From Mucilaginibacter sp. (lineage in GTDB: Bacteria > Bacteroidota > Bacteroidia > Sphingobacteriales > Sphingobacteriaceae): a stretch of DNA of 64,000 nucleotides. This document shows positions 1-8,663 of the stretch, in pieces; positions within the stretch are counted from its first letter, which is position 1; each line of letters begins with the position of its first letter. The stretch lies in contig JAQBOV010000046.1 in assembly GCA_028287895.1 (NCBI GenBank), positions 1 through 64,000 on the forward strand. Reading direction: 5' to 3'. A model generated the notes under the pieces. That model did no database searches and was not told the origin of the DNA. It saw only the letters and a list, made by a program, of their open reading frames with translations. Position numbers and translations under genes: made by a program.

Positions 1-227
1 AAAGGCAGCAGCAGGCTCAGCAAGCCCAGCAGCAGCAAAGGCAGCAACAGGCTCAGCAAGCTCAGCAGCAGCAAAGGCAGCAACAGGCTCAGCAAGGTCA
101 GCAGCAGCAACAGGCTCAGCAAGCCCAGCAGCAGCAAAGGCAGCAACAGGCTCAGCAACAACGCCCGCAGCAACAACGCAGGCAACAACAAAAGCCACCC
201 CAGGAACCTCCTCCGAATCAGCGCTAA
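1..227 (+). CDS. C-terminal end of a Gln-rich repeat protein (partial)
   Basis: An open frame enters from the left window edge and stops at 225-227. It is composed almost only of Q, A and R, then a Pro/Arg-rich tail ending in PPPNQR. The run is built from a 12-residue unit of the form R-QQQ-A-QQ-A-QQQQ, present about four times with small changes. Such tails occur at the C-termini of exported Bacteroidota proteins with an N-terminal globular domain, but that part lies outside the window, so no function can be given. The reading frame is supported by the regular unit and by a terminator just after the stop. Confidence 0.6.
   Translation, partial: RQQQAQQAQQQQRQQQAQQAQQQQRQQQAQQGQQQQQAQQAQQQQRQQQAQQQRPQQQRRQQQKPPQEPPPNQR
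3..165 (+). repeat. 36-bp in-frame tandem repeat (CAG/CAA rich)
   Basis: Units of 36 bp made of CAG, CAA, GCT/GCC and AGG codons repeat head to tail and encode the Gln/Ala/Arg tract. Synonymous CAG/CAA mixing shows the protein repeat is kept, not just the DNA. Copy number could change by slippage. Confidence 0.75.
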
Positions 228-237
228 CCTTAAATAA

Positions 238-271
238 AAAATAGCACATATCCTTTATATGTGCTATTTTT
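238..271 (+). terminator. Rho-independent terminator
   Basis: An 11-bp perfect stem (241-251 with 257-267), a 5-nt loop and a T-run follow the Gln-rich gene by about 14 nt. An A-run on the 5' side could make it work in both directions. Confidence 0.8.
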
Positions 272-289
272 ATGCCTTATTTGTTGGTC

Positions 290-739
290 ATGTTCAAGAA
301 ATTGTTGCGGGGAATTTTTATCTTTTTTCTTTTAATCATTATACTGCCGGTGGCAGCTGATGCGCAAAAACAAACTTCGAATGACAGCAGGCACATCATT
401 TTTATTGAAGATGCGTGGAACGAAGCTTTAAGACAAGCTGCCGCACAAAACAAATATATATTTGTAGATGCTTATGCGAGCTGGTGCGGCCCCTGCAAAA
501 TGCTTAAGCTCACCACTTTTAAAAACAGCAAAGCTGCCGAATTCTATAACAAGAATTTTATCAATGTGGCTATCGACATGGAAAAAGGACAAGGCCCCGC
601 GCTTGCTACCCAATGGCGCATGCAGGCTTATCCAACACTCATTATATTTAACCCCAAAGGCGAACCTGTGTTAGGCACCGTAGGTTATATAAAAGCCGCC
701 GACCTGATCAGGTTTGGAGAGGCCGCCTTAAAAAAATAA
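290..739 (+). CDS. Exported thioredoxin-like protein
   Basis: Thioredoxin-fold protein of about 149 residues. After a basic start (MFKKLLR) there is a hydrophobic stretch ending at ADAQ, a typical signal peptide, so it should act in the periplasm or on the envelope. The WCGPCK active site is at about residues 65-70, and the cis-Pro segment (AYPTLI) is present. Family members reduce or exchange disulfides; the partner is unknown. The ATG at 290 is preferred to the upstream one at 272 because 272 lies in the terminator T-run and the signal peptide starts cleanly at 290. It stands alone, with 249 bp before kup. Confidence 0.85.
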   Translation: MFKKLLRGIFIFFLLIIILPVAADAQKQTSNDSRHIIFIEDAWNEALRQAAAQNKYIFVDAYASWCGPCKMLKLTTFKNSKAAEFYNKNFINVAIDMEKGQGPALATQWRMQAYPTLIIFNPKGEPVLGTVGYIKAADLIRFGEAALKK

Positions 740-932
740 TCTATTTTTTTAATTTTATAGGCGGCATTAAAATTTATCAAAATTTCATTATTGAGCCTTT
801 GGTTTTTCACAAATGGCATTTTGACCTACGATCATCTTATGGCAATTATTTGATTGATAATTTATTGCCTGTTTTGCTAATGACCATGTTACCTTTTAGC
901 TGGTGATTTTTCAATTTGTTGGTATAATCAAA

Positions 933-963
933 TTGCTTGTAATAAGTATATTAAATACATTTG
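933..963 (+). promoter_or_regulatory. Bacteroidota-type promoter of kup
   Basis: TTG at 933-935, a 20-bp spacer, then a perfect TACATTTG -7 element at 956-963. This fits the Bacteroidota sigma consensus (TTTG / TAnnTTTG). The start codon of kup is 26 bp further on. Confidence 0.55.
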
Positions 964-988
964 CCCGCTTTTTAAAGCACTATTTGAT

Positions 989-2980
989 ATGACCCCTAAT
1001 CTCAAAAAAGTTTCAGCAGCCGGCATGCTGATCACCCTCGGAATTATTTTCGGGGATATTGGCACATCCCCTTTATACACTTTTCAAACTTTGTTACAGG
1101 AAGGCCACACCGCAAACCAGGACTTTGTTTTTGGTGCAATATCGTGTGTGTTCTGGACACTCACCCTGCAAACCACTTTTAAATACATTTTTATTACCCT
1201 GCAGGCTGATAACCATGGCGAGGGCGGCATATTCTCCTTATTTGCCCTGGTAAGGCGATATGGCAAATGGCTGGCTATTCCGGCCATAATTGGCGCAGGC
1301 ACCTTGCTTGCCGATGGCATAATTACCCCGCCTATTTCGGTCGCGGCAGCTATTGAAGGCCTGGGCCAGGTGCCAAGGCTTTCACACGTAATGATACCGG
1401 GAAGCAACTTAATAATCGGCATCGTAATAGGTATCATCTTATTGCTGTTCTTTTTCCAGCAATTCGGTACTAAGGTAGTGGGCGCCGCCTTTGGTCCTGC
1501 AATGTTGGTCTGGTTCCTGATGATAGGCACACTCGGCGCCCTCCAGGTTGCGCATTACCCTTCTGTATTGAAAGCACTAAACCCTTACTATGGTGCAAAC
1601 ATGCTTATCAGCCATCCGCACGGTTTCTGGCTTTTGGGTGCCGTATTTTTGTGTACTACCGGCGCTGAAGCGCTTTATTCCGACCTGGGACATTGCGGAC
1701 GGAAAAACATCCAGATGACCTGGATATTTGTTAAAACAACGCTATTGCTTAATTATCTGGGGCAGGGCGCATGGGTACTGACACAAACAACCAAAACTGA
1801 TTTCAGTGCGGTCAATCCATTCTACGCTATTGTACCGCATATTTTTTTGATACCGAGTGTTATCATCGCTACATTTGCCACCATTATTGCCAGCCAGGCA
1901 TTAATCAGCGGCTCCTTTACACTGATCAATGAGGCGATAAGTATGAATTTCTGGCCGCGTATCGCTGTAAAATATCCATCCAACATACGCGGACAGATCT
2001 ATATTCCTGCTATCAACTGGGTATTATGTTTTGGTTGCATAGCCGTAATTTTATATTTCCAGACCTCTGCGGCAATGACCGCAGCCTATGGTTTTTCGAT
2101 CACCATAGCCATGCTAATGACCACCATACTGATGTATTATTACATGCGTTATAAAAGGCACTGGCCGATATGGCTGGTTACCATTATACTTTGTGTATTT
2201 CTGACGGTAGAATTCTCGTTCTTCCTGGCAAATTCTGTTAAGATACTGAAGCGGTTATTCTTCCTTGTGTTTGAATTCGGCCTGATATTTACAATGTACA
2301 TCTGGTTTAAAGCGCGCAAGATCAACAACCGTTTCCTGAATTTTATAGACCTGAAGGATCAGATACCTCTGCTTACAGCGCTAAGTGCCGACCAGGATGT
2401 ATCGAAATATGCTACGCATCTTATTTACTTAACCAAAGCAAATAACAGCAAGCAAATTGAACAAAAAATAATGTATTCCATTTTGAGCAGGAAGCCAAAA
2501 CGAGCGGATGTTTATTGGTTTTTGCACATCGAACGCACCGATGATCCGTATACCATGGAATATAGTGTAGAAGAAATTGAAGATGATAAGGTGATACGGG
2601 TAGAATTTCGCTTAGGATTCCGGATACAGCCACGTGTAAATGTATTATTCAGGAAAGTAGTTGAAGATATGGTAACGCGCAACGAACTTGATATTTTAAG
2701 CCGCTACGAATCATTAAAAAGATTCCACATGGCAGCCGACTTTCAATTTGTGATCATCGAAAAATTCCTTTCTTATAATAATGAGTTCAGTTTTGCAGAA
2801 GGTTTTATATTGAACAGCTATTTTGCTATAAAAAAACTGGCACAAGGCGAAGCAAAAGCTTTTGGTTTAGACACCAGTGAAACCCGGATAGAAAAAATAC
2901 CGTTGATCGTTAAACCGGTAAGTAATATTGTTCTGAAACGGGTAGACCCGGTACATGCCTATCACGGTGAACCGTATTAA
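989..2980 (+). CDS. kup: Kup-type potassium uptake protein
   Basis: Integral membrane K+ transporter of the KUP/HAK/KT family, 663 residues, a normal length. The N-terminus has the family signature GDIGTSPLY (about residues 22-30), followed by about 12 hydrophobic segments and a hydrophilic C-terminal domain from about residue 450. It takes up K+ at the inner membrane with H+ symport, as known for the family. Start at ATG 989, downstream of a good promoter. It is a single-gene unit closed by a hairpin about 200 bp after the stop. Confidence 0.95.
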   Translation: MTPNLKKVSAAGMLITLGIIFGDIGTSPLYTFQTLLQEGHTANQDFVFGAISCVFWTLTLQTTFKYIFITLQADNHGEGGIFSLFALVRRYGKWLAIPAIIGAGTLLADGIITPPISVAAAIEGLGQVPRLSHVMIPGSNLIIGIVIGIILLLFFFQQFGTKVVGAAFGPAMLVWFLMIGTLGALQVAHYPSVLKALNPYYGANMLISHPHGFWLLGAVFLCTTGAEALYSDLGHCGRKNIQMTWIFVKTTLLLNYLGQGAWVLTQTTKTDFSAVNPFYAIVPHIFLIPSVIIATFATIIASQALISGSFTLINEAISMNFWPRIAVKYPSNIRGQIYIPAINWVLCFGCIAVILYFQTSAAMTAAYGFSITIAMLMTTILMYYYMRYKRHWPIWLVTIILCVFLTVEFSFFLANSVKILKRLFFLVFEFGLIFTMYIWFKARKINNRFLNFIDLKDQIPLLTALSADQDVSKYATHLIYLTKANNSKQIEQKIMYSILSRKPKRADVYWFLHIERTDDPYTMEYSVEEIEDDKVIRVEFRLGFRIQPRVNVLFRKVVEDMVTRNELDILSRYESLKRFHMAADFQFVIIEKFLSYNNEFSFAEGFILNSYFAIKKLAQGEAKAFGLDTSETRIEKIPLIVKPVSNIVLKRVDPVHAYHGEPY

Positions 2981-3175
2981 CCTAAAGCCGTGATAAGATG
3001 ACTATTACGACTTTTATGAATTAAATAAAAAAATATTTGCTCTATTATTGCCATATAATTACATAAATAATACAGTACCGACTGCTGCTGATTTTTACAC
3101 TATATTCGCTATGTTGTTGTAACATAGCTTTTATACGGCTATCTACAGCCGTTCCGGTTAATCCGGGCCGCAGCT

Positions 3176-3218
3176 TAACTATAATTGAGTTTTGCTTATT
3201 ATAGTTATTTTTATTTAT
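3176..3218 (+). terminator. Hairpin with T-rich tail in the kup downstream gap
   Basis: A 10-bp perfect inverted repeat (3176-3185 with 3198-3207) with a 12-nt loop is followed by a T-rich stretch. The stem is A/T rich, so strength is uncertain. The gap 2981-3287 holds nothing else I can identify. Confidence 0.5.
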
Positions 3219-3287
3219 TTAATAAATATTATTCCACCCAAAACCACTTATACAAAAACCAAATCTTATCATAATTGTTAACCTACT

Positions 3288-3599
3288 ATGGCCCAGAATG
3301 TATATTTATTAGCGACAGATCCTAATAATCCCTGTCGTGATGTGATCCATTCAAGAGATACTGATTTAAAAGTCAGGGTATTTTGCCTTGATAAGGAAAC
3401 GTTTCAGCGTGATGTCAATGAAATACAACTATTCGGGTATTACCATGAAAAATTGTTTGCATTTGAAACGATAGGCATTGCCTCAGATGATGCTTTGGAT
3501 ATTGTGGAAGCCATACAATGGTACGCCGACTATATCCAGTGCCCGGATATGGAGATATTGCCGGAAGACCCCCGCCAGAATAAAGATATAGCTATGTAG
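3288..3599 (+). CDS. Hypothetical protein, 103 aa
   Basis: Not recognised. A soluble, acidic small protein with no signal peptide or membrane segment. It starts MAQNVYLLA and ends with a charged DPRQNKD tail; the middle (FETIGIASDDALDIVEAIQW) looks like an alpha/beta domain. A long AT-rich leader precedes it and the next gene begins 77 bp later on the same strand. Confidence 0.6.
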   Translation: MAQNVYLLATDPNNPCRDVIHSRDTDLKVRVFCLDKETFQRDVNEIQLFGYYHEKLFAFETIGIASDDALDIVEAIQWYADYIQCPDMEILPEDPRQNKDIAM

Positions 3600-3676
3600 C
3601 TTTCTGCTCCAGATACTATTATGTTTGGTTGAAAAATCTTTTTTCTGCTTTATATTATTGATTTTTACCCGCAGCA

Positions 3677-4129
3677 ATGAATGATCTGAAAAAGGAACTG
3701 CTTAAGCTATGTGTCCGTTATGTGCAAAAACGCATTGATGGTGCCGTGCAAGCCATTAATGCCACCCAGCAAGCTGCAAATGAAGAAACAAAAAGCAGTG
3801 CAGGTGATAAATATGAAACCGGAAGGGCGATGATGCAGCAGGAAACAGACCGAAATCAGGCCCAGTTAAATGAGGCTAATAAATTAATGGTTGCGTTAAA
3901 TCATATCAGGACGGGTACCGCTTTTCAAACAGCCGAAACAGGAAGTTTAGTTATAACCAATAATGGCAAATTTTTCATCGCCATAGGCGCCGGGACATTA
4001 ATGCTGAACGGAGAAAACTATTTTGCCGTTTCACCTGCTTCACCGATAGGATTAAAGCTAAAAACACAAAAAATTGGTGATGAATTTAGCCTGAATGGTA
4101 AAATATACCGGATAGAAAATATTATTTGA
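3677..4129 (+). CDS. GreA/GreB C-terminal-like small protein
   Basis: 150-residue protein of a conserved Bacteroidota family often labelled '3-oxoacyl-ACP synthase', a label I think is wrong. Residues 1-75 are predicted helical (Gln/Glu/Lys rich). The C-terminal half ends with SPIG-L-K-K-GDEF-NGK-Y-I, the pattern of the GreA/GreB C-terminal (FKBP-like) domain. That suggests an RNA-polymerase or nucleic-acid factor; the role is inference. It is convergent with the sulfotransferase gene, with only 7 bp between stops. Confidence 0.7.
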   Translation: MNDLKKELLKLCVRYVQKRIDGAVQAINATQQAANEETKSSAGDKYETGRAMMQQETDRNQAQLNEANKLMVALNHIRTGTAFQTAETGSLVITNNGKFFIAIGAGTLMLNGENYFAVSPASPIGLKLKTQKIGDEFSLNGKIYRIENII

Positions 4130-4136
4130 TAATATG

Positions 4137-4967
4137 TTAATATGCTTTCAGATATCTTTTAAAATCATCCTCAACACTTTTTGCCTTCGATAATAACGCC
4201 ATGTCATTTATAAACGGATCGATATCGATAACATTACTTATCAAATTCTTGTTATACACCTCTTTGAAAGAAAAATACTGAAGGGCAAATCGCCATTTAT
4301 TTGTTAAAAAAGAAAAGACCTGCTCATCGCATTTTTCAAGCAACGAATAACTGATAGCTATGTAATCTTCCGCCGGCAGCTCTTTTAGCATACTTAAGAT
4401 ATGTTCGTTATATTCTATCCATACTTTTAAAAAGGATTCGGCATTATCACGATAAAATTTTTGCTTCCTCCTGCTTCTTCTGAAATAAATCCACACTAAG
4501 CGCGGGAAAAAATTCCGTGATAAATATTTTTTGTCAACCGAAGAAAAATCCCTTTTTAATAGTGAGTTAACTACTGATGGATAATCCCGGAATATCACCA
4601 GGTATTTTGAATCTGGAATTAACTCTCTGTAAAGCTGCAAGAACAAACAAGTGCGGGGTTCTTTCCAGCCCCATTGTTTATAGCGACTATTTTTAATTTT
4701 GATAACAGTTTTCAGCTTCTCAAGCTGATAGACAGAAATATCTATTTCCTTATCATAAACATACCCTGACGACGGAAAGTCATTGCTTGTCAATATCTCT
4801 TCATGCATCCTTAAGAATTCGATATCTTCAAAATGACCTTCTGCATTACCCTCGTTAGCTTTTAACAAATGTTCACCTACCTGCAATCCGCAATTATACA
4901 ACCAGTTTGTAATTAAAGATGTACCTGAACGATGCATCCCCACTACCATTAATGTTTTTGACTGCAT
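4137..4967 (-). CDS. Sulfotransferase family protein
   Basis: 276-residue sulfotransferase-fold enzyme. The N-terminus carries the 5'-phosphosulfate-binding loop GMHRSGTS (about residues 10-17), and the 3'-phosphate-binding segment appears as LVIFRDYPSVVNS. Such enzymes move sulfate from PAPS to a hydroxyl or amine of a glycan, lipid or small molecule. No signal peptide. It lies 21 bp downstream of the APS kinase gene on the same strand, so donor synthesis and use are probably co-transcribed. The acceptor is unknown; nearby envelope genes suggest a surface polysaccharide or lipid. Confidence 0.85.
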   Translation of the reverse strand: MQSKTLMVVGMHRSGTSLITNWLYNCGLQVGEHLLKANEGNAEGHFEDIEFLRMHEEILTSNDFPSSGYVYDKEIDISVYQLEKLKTVIKIKNSRYKQWGWKEPRTCLFLQLYRELIPDSKYLVIFRDYPSVVNSLLKRDFSSVDKKYLSRNFFPRLVWIYFRRSRRKQKFYRDNAESFLKVWIEYNEHILSMLKELPAEDYIAISYSLLEKCDEQVFSFLTNKWRFALQYFSFKEVYNKNLISNVIDIDPFINDMALLSKAKSVEDDFKRYLKAY

Positions 4968-4988
4968 ATAAATAATAAGTAATACCGA

Positions 4989-5579
4989 TTAAACCAAAGT
5001 GTTAACATCAAAACTGCGGGCCACATGGGCATAATTATTTATTCCATATTTTTCGCTTACCACATTTTTCATAATAAAAGAATAAATTTTATTTGCGCTT
5101 TGCCTGACATTCAATTCACTGGTATTAATATAAAGATCCGGGAATGCAGGTGCTTCAAAAGGATCATTGATACCTGTTAAATTAAGAATCTTACCCGGAT
5201 GGCCATCCGGAAGCAGTGCCTTTTTATACAAACCTTTTGTATCCCTTTCTATAAGTACATCAATATTACAATCAACATGAACTATTTTAACATTCTTATA
5301 GGCAGCTACCAGTTCTTTCCGGATCGCATCGTAAGGATTTATCGCGCTGACTATAGTGATGATGTTATGAGAAGAAAATTTATCAGCGATGAGTCCTAAC
5401 CTCCTTATGTTTTCAAAACGATCCTCCTTAGAGTAAGAAAGATCCCTGAAAAAGCGCTGACGATACTCATCTGCATCGATTATTTCAACTGAAAAATCAG
5501 CTTCGGCTAATTTGTCTTTAACGTGGCTGGCCAATGTGGTTTTTCCGGCCCCGGATAATCCGCAAAACAGTAATATCAT
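4989..5579 (-). CDS. cysC: Adenylyl-sulfate (APS) kinase
   Basis: 196-residue kinase that phosphorylates adenylyl sulfate with ATP to give PAPS. Walker A GLSGAGKTT is at residues 7-15, followed by the DADEYRQ-like segment matching the substrate-binding D-x-x-R region of CysC, and a TKGLYKKA segment typical of the family lid. Length is normal. It is first in a two-gene unit with the sulfotransferase. No ATP sulfurylase is in the window, so APS must come from elsewhere. No cysteine-synthesis genes are adjacent, which fits a role in sulfation. Confidence 0.88.
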   Translation of the reverse strand: MILLFCGLSGAGKTTLASHVKDKLAEADFSVEIIDADEYRQRFFRDLSYSKEDRFENIRRLGLIADKFSSHNIITIVSAINPYDAIRKELVAAYKNVKIVHVDCNIDVLIERDTKGLYKKALLPDGHPGKILNLTGINDPFEAPAFPDLYINTSELNVRQSANKIYSFIMKNVVSEKYGINNYAHVARSFDVNTLV

Positions 5580-6181
5580 GGTTTAGTTTTTTAGTTTTCT
5601 CAAATATCTGTTGCTACCACTTAAAGGAGGTATCAAGTCCAAAATAAGAACAGTGGTATAACGGATAGATTTGTAAATATTATGTAAGAATCGACACAAA
5701 AGGGCTTTGTATCGATTGTTTTACAAGACAGGAGGCCTTATCATAATCACGTAACGTTACGGTATTGAATCGGCTGGCGCCAAGGCCTTGTCATTCCTAT
5801 TTCTGAGCAGGCAATCCAGGGGAAAGATTTCAGCGCCTGTATCTAAGTTAAAAGGTTAATAATTATCATTAAAATGTTAATAATTAATTTAAAAAGTAAT
5901 ATAACAAGTTCTGTAACTTCAGGAATGAAACAGCTACCGATCATAACCATCATAGTATTCCTGCTTTTTTTAGACGGATTTCTGTCAAAGTTCCAACGCT
6001 TTCATTTAAATAAAAAGCTACAACAAATTTATCGCTGAATTGAAATGCAGGGAGGAACTGAATAAAGGGCGTTAGGGAAGTGCGGAACGTTTATGCCGGA
6101 AATCTCACCTGCCAGGTATCCAGCCTGACACCCTGTGATTTACTGAATGATCATACCCTTTTTAGTTTTTCATCCGGCGAC
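5580..6181. other. Intergenic region, 602 bp
   Basis: Lies upstream of cysC (minus) and downstream of the 6182 gene (minus), so it must hold the cysC promoter. A 10-bp perfect palindrome occurs at 5751-5760. A short frame at 5925-6038 is listed separately. Nothing else recognised. Confidence 0.4.
5925..6038 (+). CDS. Possible 37-aa single-TM peptide
   Basis: A short frame begins MKQLPIITII, contains a strongly hydrophobic stretch of about 13 residues, then a basic tail (KFQRFHLNKK). A weak AGGA lies just before the ATG. It could be a small membrane peptide or a leftover of a lost gene. No homologue recognised; chance cannot be excluded. Confidence 0.25.
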   Translation: MKQLPIITIIVFLLFLDGFLSKFQRFHLNKKLQQIYR

Positions 6182-7825
6182 TTATTTTTTGAATTCAAAA
6201 ACTTCGCCGTTAACATATACAAGCCTTGAGGAAGGTTCAACAAAAGAAGAATCCGCTATAGACTGTTTTTTTACAAATGATTTATATTTAATATTTGCCA
6301 AATCGGCCAGTGTATAAAATAAATTATTATTAGTAGTAAGTAAATTCCGGTGGGCTAACAGGTTCTTATATTTACCACGGTTATTCTCAATAAACTTATT
6401 TGAAACACTAATAAACATTGGAATATGTGTTTCGTTTACTGTGGGGTTAGCGCTGCCATATCCAAACAGAGCCTTGCCATTATCAAACAAATTGCATCCA
6501 TGATCTGCTGTAAACACTAAAACTGAGGACACATTTTGTTTTTCTGTCTTTTTTATTAATTCGCTAATTACATAGTCCTGCAAAAGGATCGAATTGTCAT
6601 AGGTATTAATAAATATGGGAGCATTCTTTATAGTAACCGGATAATTTTCCAAACTATTATTTGGTTTAAATTCACTAAACCTGGGAGGAGTCCCACCATG
6701 ACCACCAAGCATATTTATAATTATTAGTTTATTTTTTGACGATTTTCTATTCATCACTGAATCAAACAAAGGAATTACATCCAGATCGGTATGCGGATGT
6801 TTATTATACAGTTCGTATAAATGATCAGGTACGTTCTTTTCATCGATAATATCAAACAAATACTGACTTGAAATCCAGTTCGTTTCATATCCGGCTTCTT
6901 TAAATAATGATACGATAGATTTTTGGGAATAGGCAACGGTGGGAGTTTTGGGAGTTGCCTGGGTAATAAGTAATGGTATAGAGCCATAAGTGAAATTAGA
7001 ATTGGAATAATGTTGCTTAAATGAAATCAAGTTAGGTATCTTCTCTAAATTAGGACTTGTTTCTCTGTTATATCCATTGATTGACCAGTTAGCATATCTC
7101 ATCCTTTCCCCAATGATAAAGATGACAATTTTGGATTTAGTGGTGTCGGTTGGATTTAATATTCCAAATTTGAAATTGTCATGCTGAGCTCTATATTTAT
7201 AAGTTCGCACCTTGATTTTTGCAAACACATAAAATTCATTATACAGATTGAAAGGATGTTGCCTTAAATAGTAATTTCTTAATGTGGTATGTACCAATTT
7301 TTCGCGCACGTAAGCGTTACCGGCATGAAGTACTTCAAAACATGAAATTGACAGAAAAAGGGCAAGCAGTGCCGCCGGAATGATCATCTTCTGATTTCCG
7401 GCATTGTAACTTACTGATCTATACTTTCTAAGAATAAAAAAATAAGCAACAACTAAAATTATGGGCACAATAAAATATATATAAAATCCAGCAGTAAATT
7501 CCCTGATTTCACCCGTCGAAGCATTTAATAACGATGTTATATTATCCGCCGTGATGTAATGATCCAGGATGGCTATGTTAATAATTTCAATGACCGAAGA
7601 TATCAGATATGGAATTCCAACAATTAAGTATGATAAAAAATAAGATCGCGTCAGCCTTAATAGTATTAAGCCAAAGAACATAAACAAACATGCCTTGGAT
7701 ACGATTAAAAGCAAAAAATTCAGTATATTGCTATCATGGTAAATTAATACATTGGGTACAATTAAAATTAAAATCGAGGTGATAATTAAGAATTGTTTAA
7801 AAATCGCTTTTTTGTCAATTTTCAT
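6182..7825 (-). CDS. Membrane phosphoethanolamine-transferase-like (sulfatase-fold) protein
   Basis: 547-residue protein with about five N-terminal membrane segments (residues 10-165) and a large alkaline-phosphatase-fold domain, the layout of EptA-like phosphoethanolamine transferases. The domain starts at IFIIGER (about residue 230), where the usual family motif is GETAR. A Thr in FTYGSIP is the likely nucleophile, and FTADHG (about residue 435) gives metal ligands. Expected role: adding phosphoethanolamine to lipid A or a surface glycan on the outer face of the inner membrane. Single gene with long flanking gaps; the altered GETAR motif may mean a different substrate. Confidence 0.8.
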   Translation of the reverse strand: MKIDKKAIFKQFLIITSILILIVPNVLIYHDSNILNFLLLIVSKACLFMFFGLILLRLTRSYFLSYLIVGIPYLISSVIEIINIAILDHYITADNITSLLNASTGEIREFTAGFYIYFIVPIILVVAYFFILRKYRSVSYNAGNQKMIIPAALLALFLSISCFEVLHAGNAYVREKLVHTTLRNYYLRQHPFNLYNEFYVFAKIKVRTYKYRAQHDNFKFGILNPTDTTKSKIVIFIIGERMRYANWSINGYNRETSPNLEKIPNLISFKQHYSNSNFTYGSIPLLITQATPKTPTVAYSQKSIVSLFKEAGYETNWISSQYLFDIIDEKNVPDHLYELYNKHPHTDLDVIPLFDSVMNRKSSKNKLIIINMLGGHGGTPPRFSEFKPNNSLENYPVTIKNAPIFINTYDNSILLQDYVISELIKKTEKQNVSSVLVFTADHGCNLFDNGKALFGYGSANPTVNETHIPMFISVSNKFIENNRGKYKNLLAHRNLLTTNNNLFYTLADLANIKYKSFVKKQSIADSSFVEPSSRLVYVNGEVFEFKK

Positions 7826-8663
7826 TTTTTAAGGTTTAAGATAAAGTAGGTTTAAAGTATAAAATAGTACATTGGATGAGTGTGCAGCCGTCAGGTTTAT
7901 AGTTGACGGACATTGGAATGAACAAAGTCCATAGTAAAATTAACAATATGTTATGTAATAAATACGTAGTTATTACCACAATATTAAGTTAATTATATAT
8001 CTACCTGTTAATCAATATGTTATATTTTTATATTTGCGCTAATCGGTTGAGTTAGACATTATAAAAAAAGCCCAGGAGATTTCCGTAAGCTTTGTGGGAG
8101 CTACCTGGCTCGCTGCTTCGACAAGTCAGAGATCTGAACTTACTTTTAGCGGGGACAATACCGGCGAATATTTTGATCCTCAGTGATATCAGTTTTTATG
8201 GAACGCCGGTTCGCCTATAAGTTTATCGGCATACGCCGGAACAGCTATACACTATAGTACCTACCTGATATCCGGCAAATAGTCCGCTTATGCTTTTTGC
8301 CGAAAGTGATATCCCTACCCGTTGCCTTCCGGTTACCGTCAAAAGCCAGGCCGGTCAACCCACCGTTGCACTGATGCCCCAGCTAACATAGCAACTGACC
8401 GTGAAGACACCCTTAAAATACTGTGAAAACACCTACCCGGTGATAGGGAATTACTTATTATATTTATTATATTTATCCGAACCTTATTACACAGATAAGA
8501 ATGCTAATGACAATAGCGATAATACTTCCGTTACTATCGACAGCCCAAATAAAAAAGACTTACAAGATTGAATTAAAAACGGCTACCGGACGTCGGGAAC
8601 TTGCTATATGTACTTAGGAAATAAAGAAAGTGAGTAAGGATCAGACAACCTAAAACTGTTTGT
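7826..8663. other. Intergenic region, 838 bp, probably decayed DNA
   Basis: Between divergent genes. It has stop-rich stretches, a short secreted-peptide-like frame (8501-8617), and at 8416-8433 an AAAATACTGTGAAAACAC stretch that closely matches a motif found upstream of 50254. No gene of useful length on either strand. Confidence 0.4.
8501..8617 (+). pseudogene. Possible remnant of a small exported protein (38 codons)
   Basis: Frame begins MLMTIAIILPLLSTAQ, a good signal peptide with a likely cut at TAQ, then a basic stretch (KKTYKIELKT). After the TAG stop the frame continues for 11 sense codons (EIKKVSKDQTT) before a second stop, which suggests a nonsense-mutated remnant. Function unknown. 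Confidence 0.25.

Noticed and set aside
1084..1530. 148-aa minus-strand ORF within kup
   Set aside because: Mirror-frame shadow of a well-supported transporter gene.
5751..5760. GTAACGTTAC palindrome as an operator
   Set aside because: One 10-bp palindrome without promoter context or second copy is not enough.
8093..8120. GTGGGAGCTACCTGGCTCG, similar to a tRNA end
   Set aside because: No T-loop or pairing partner; likely chance.
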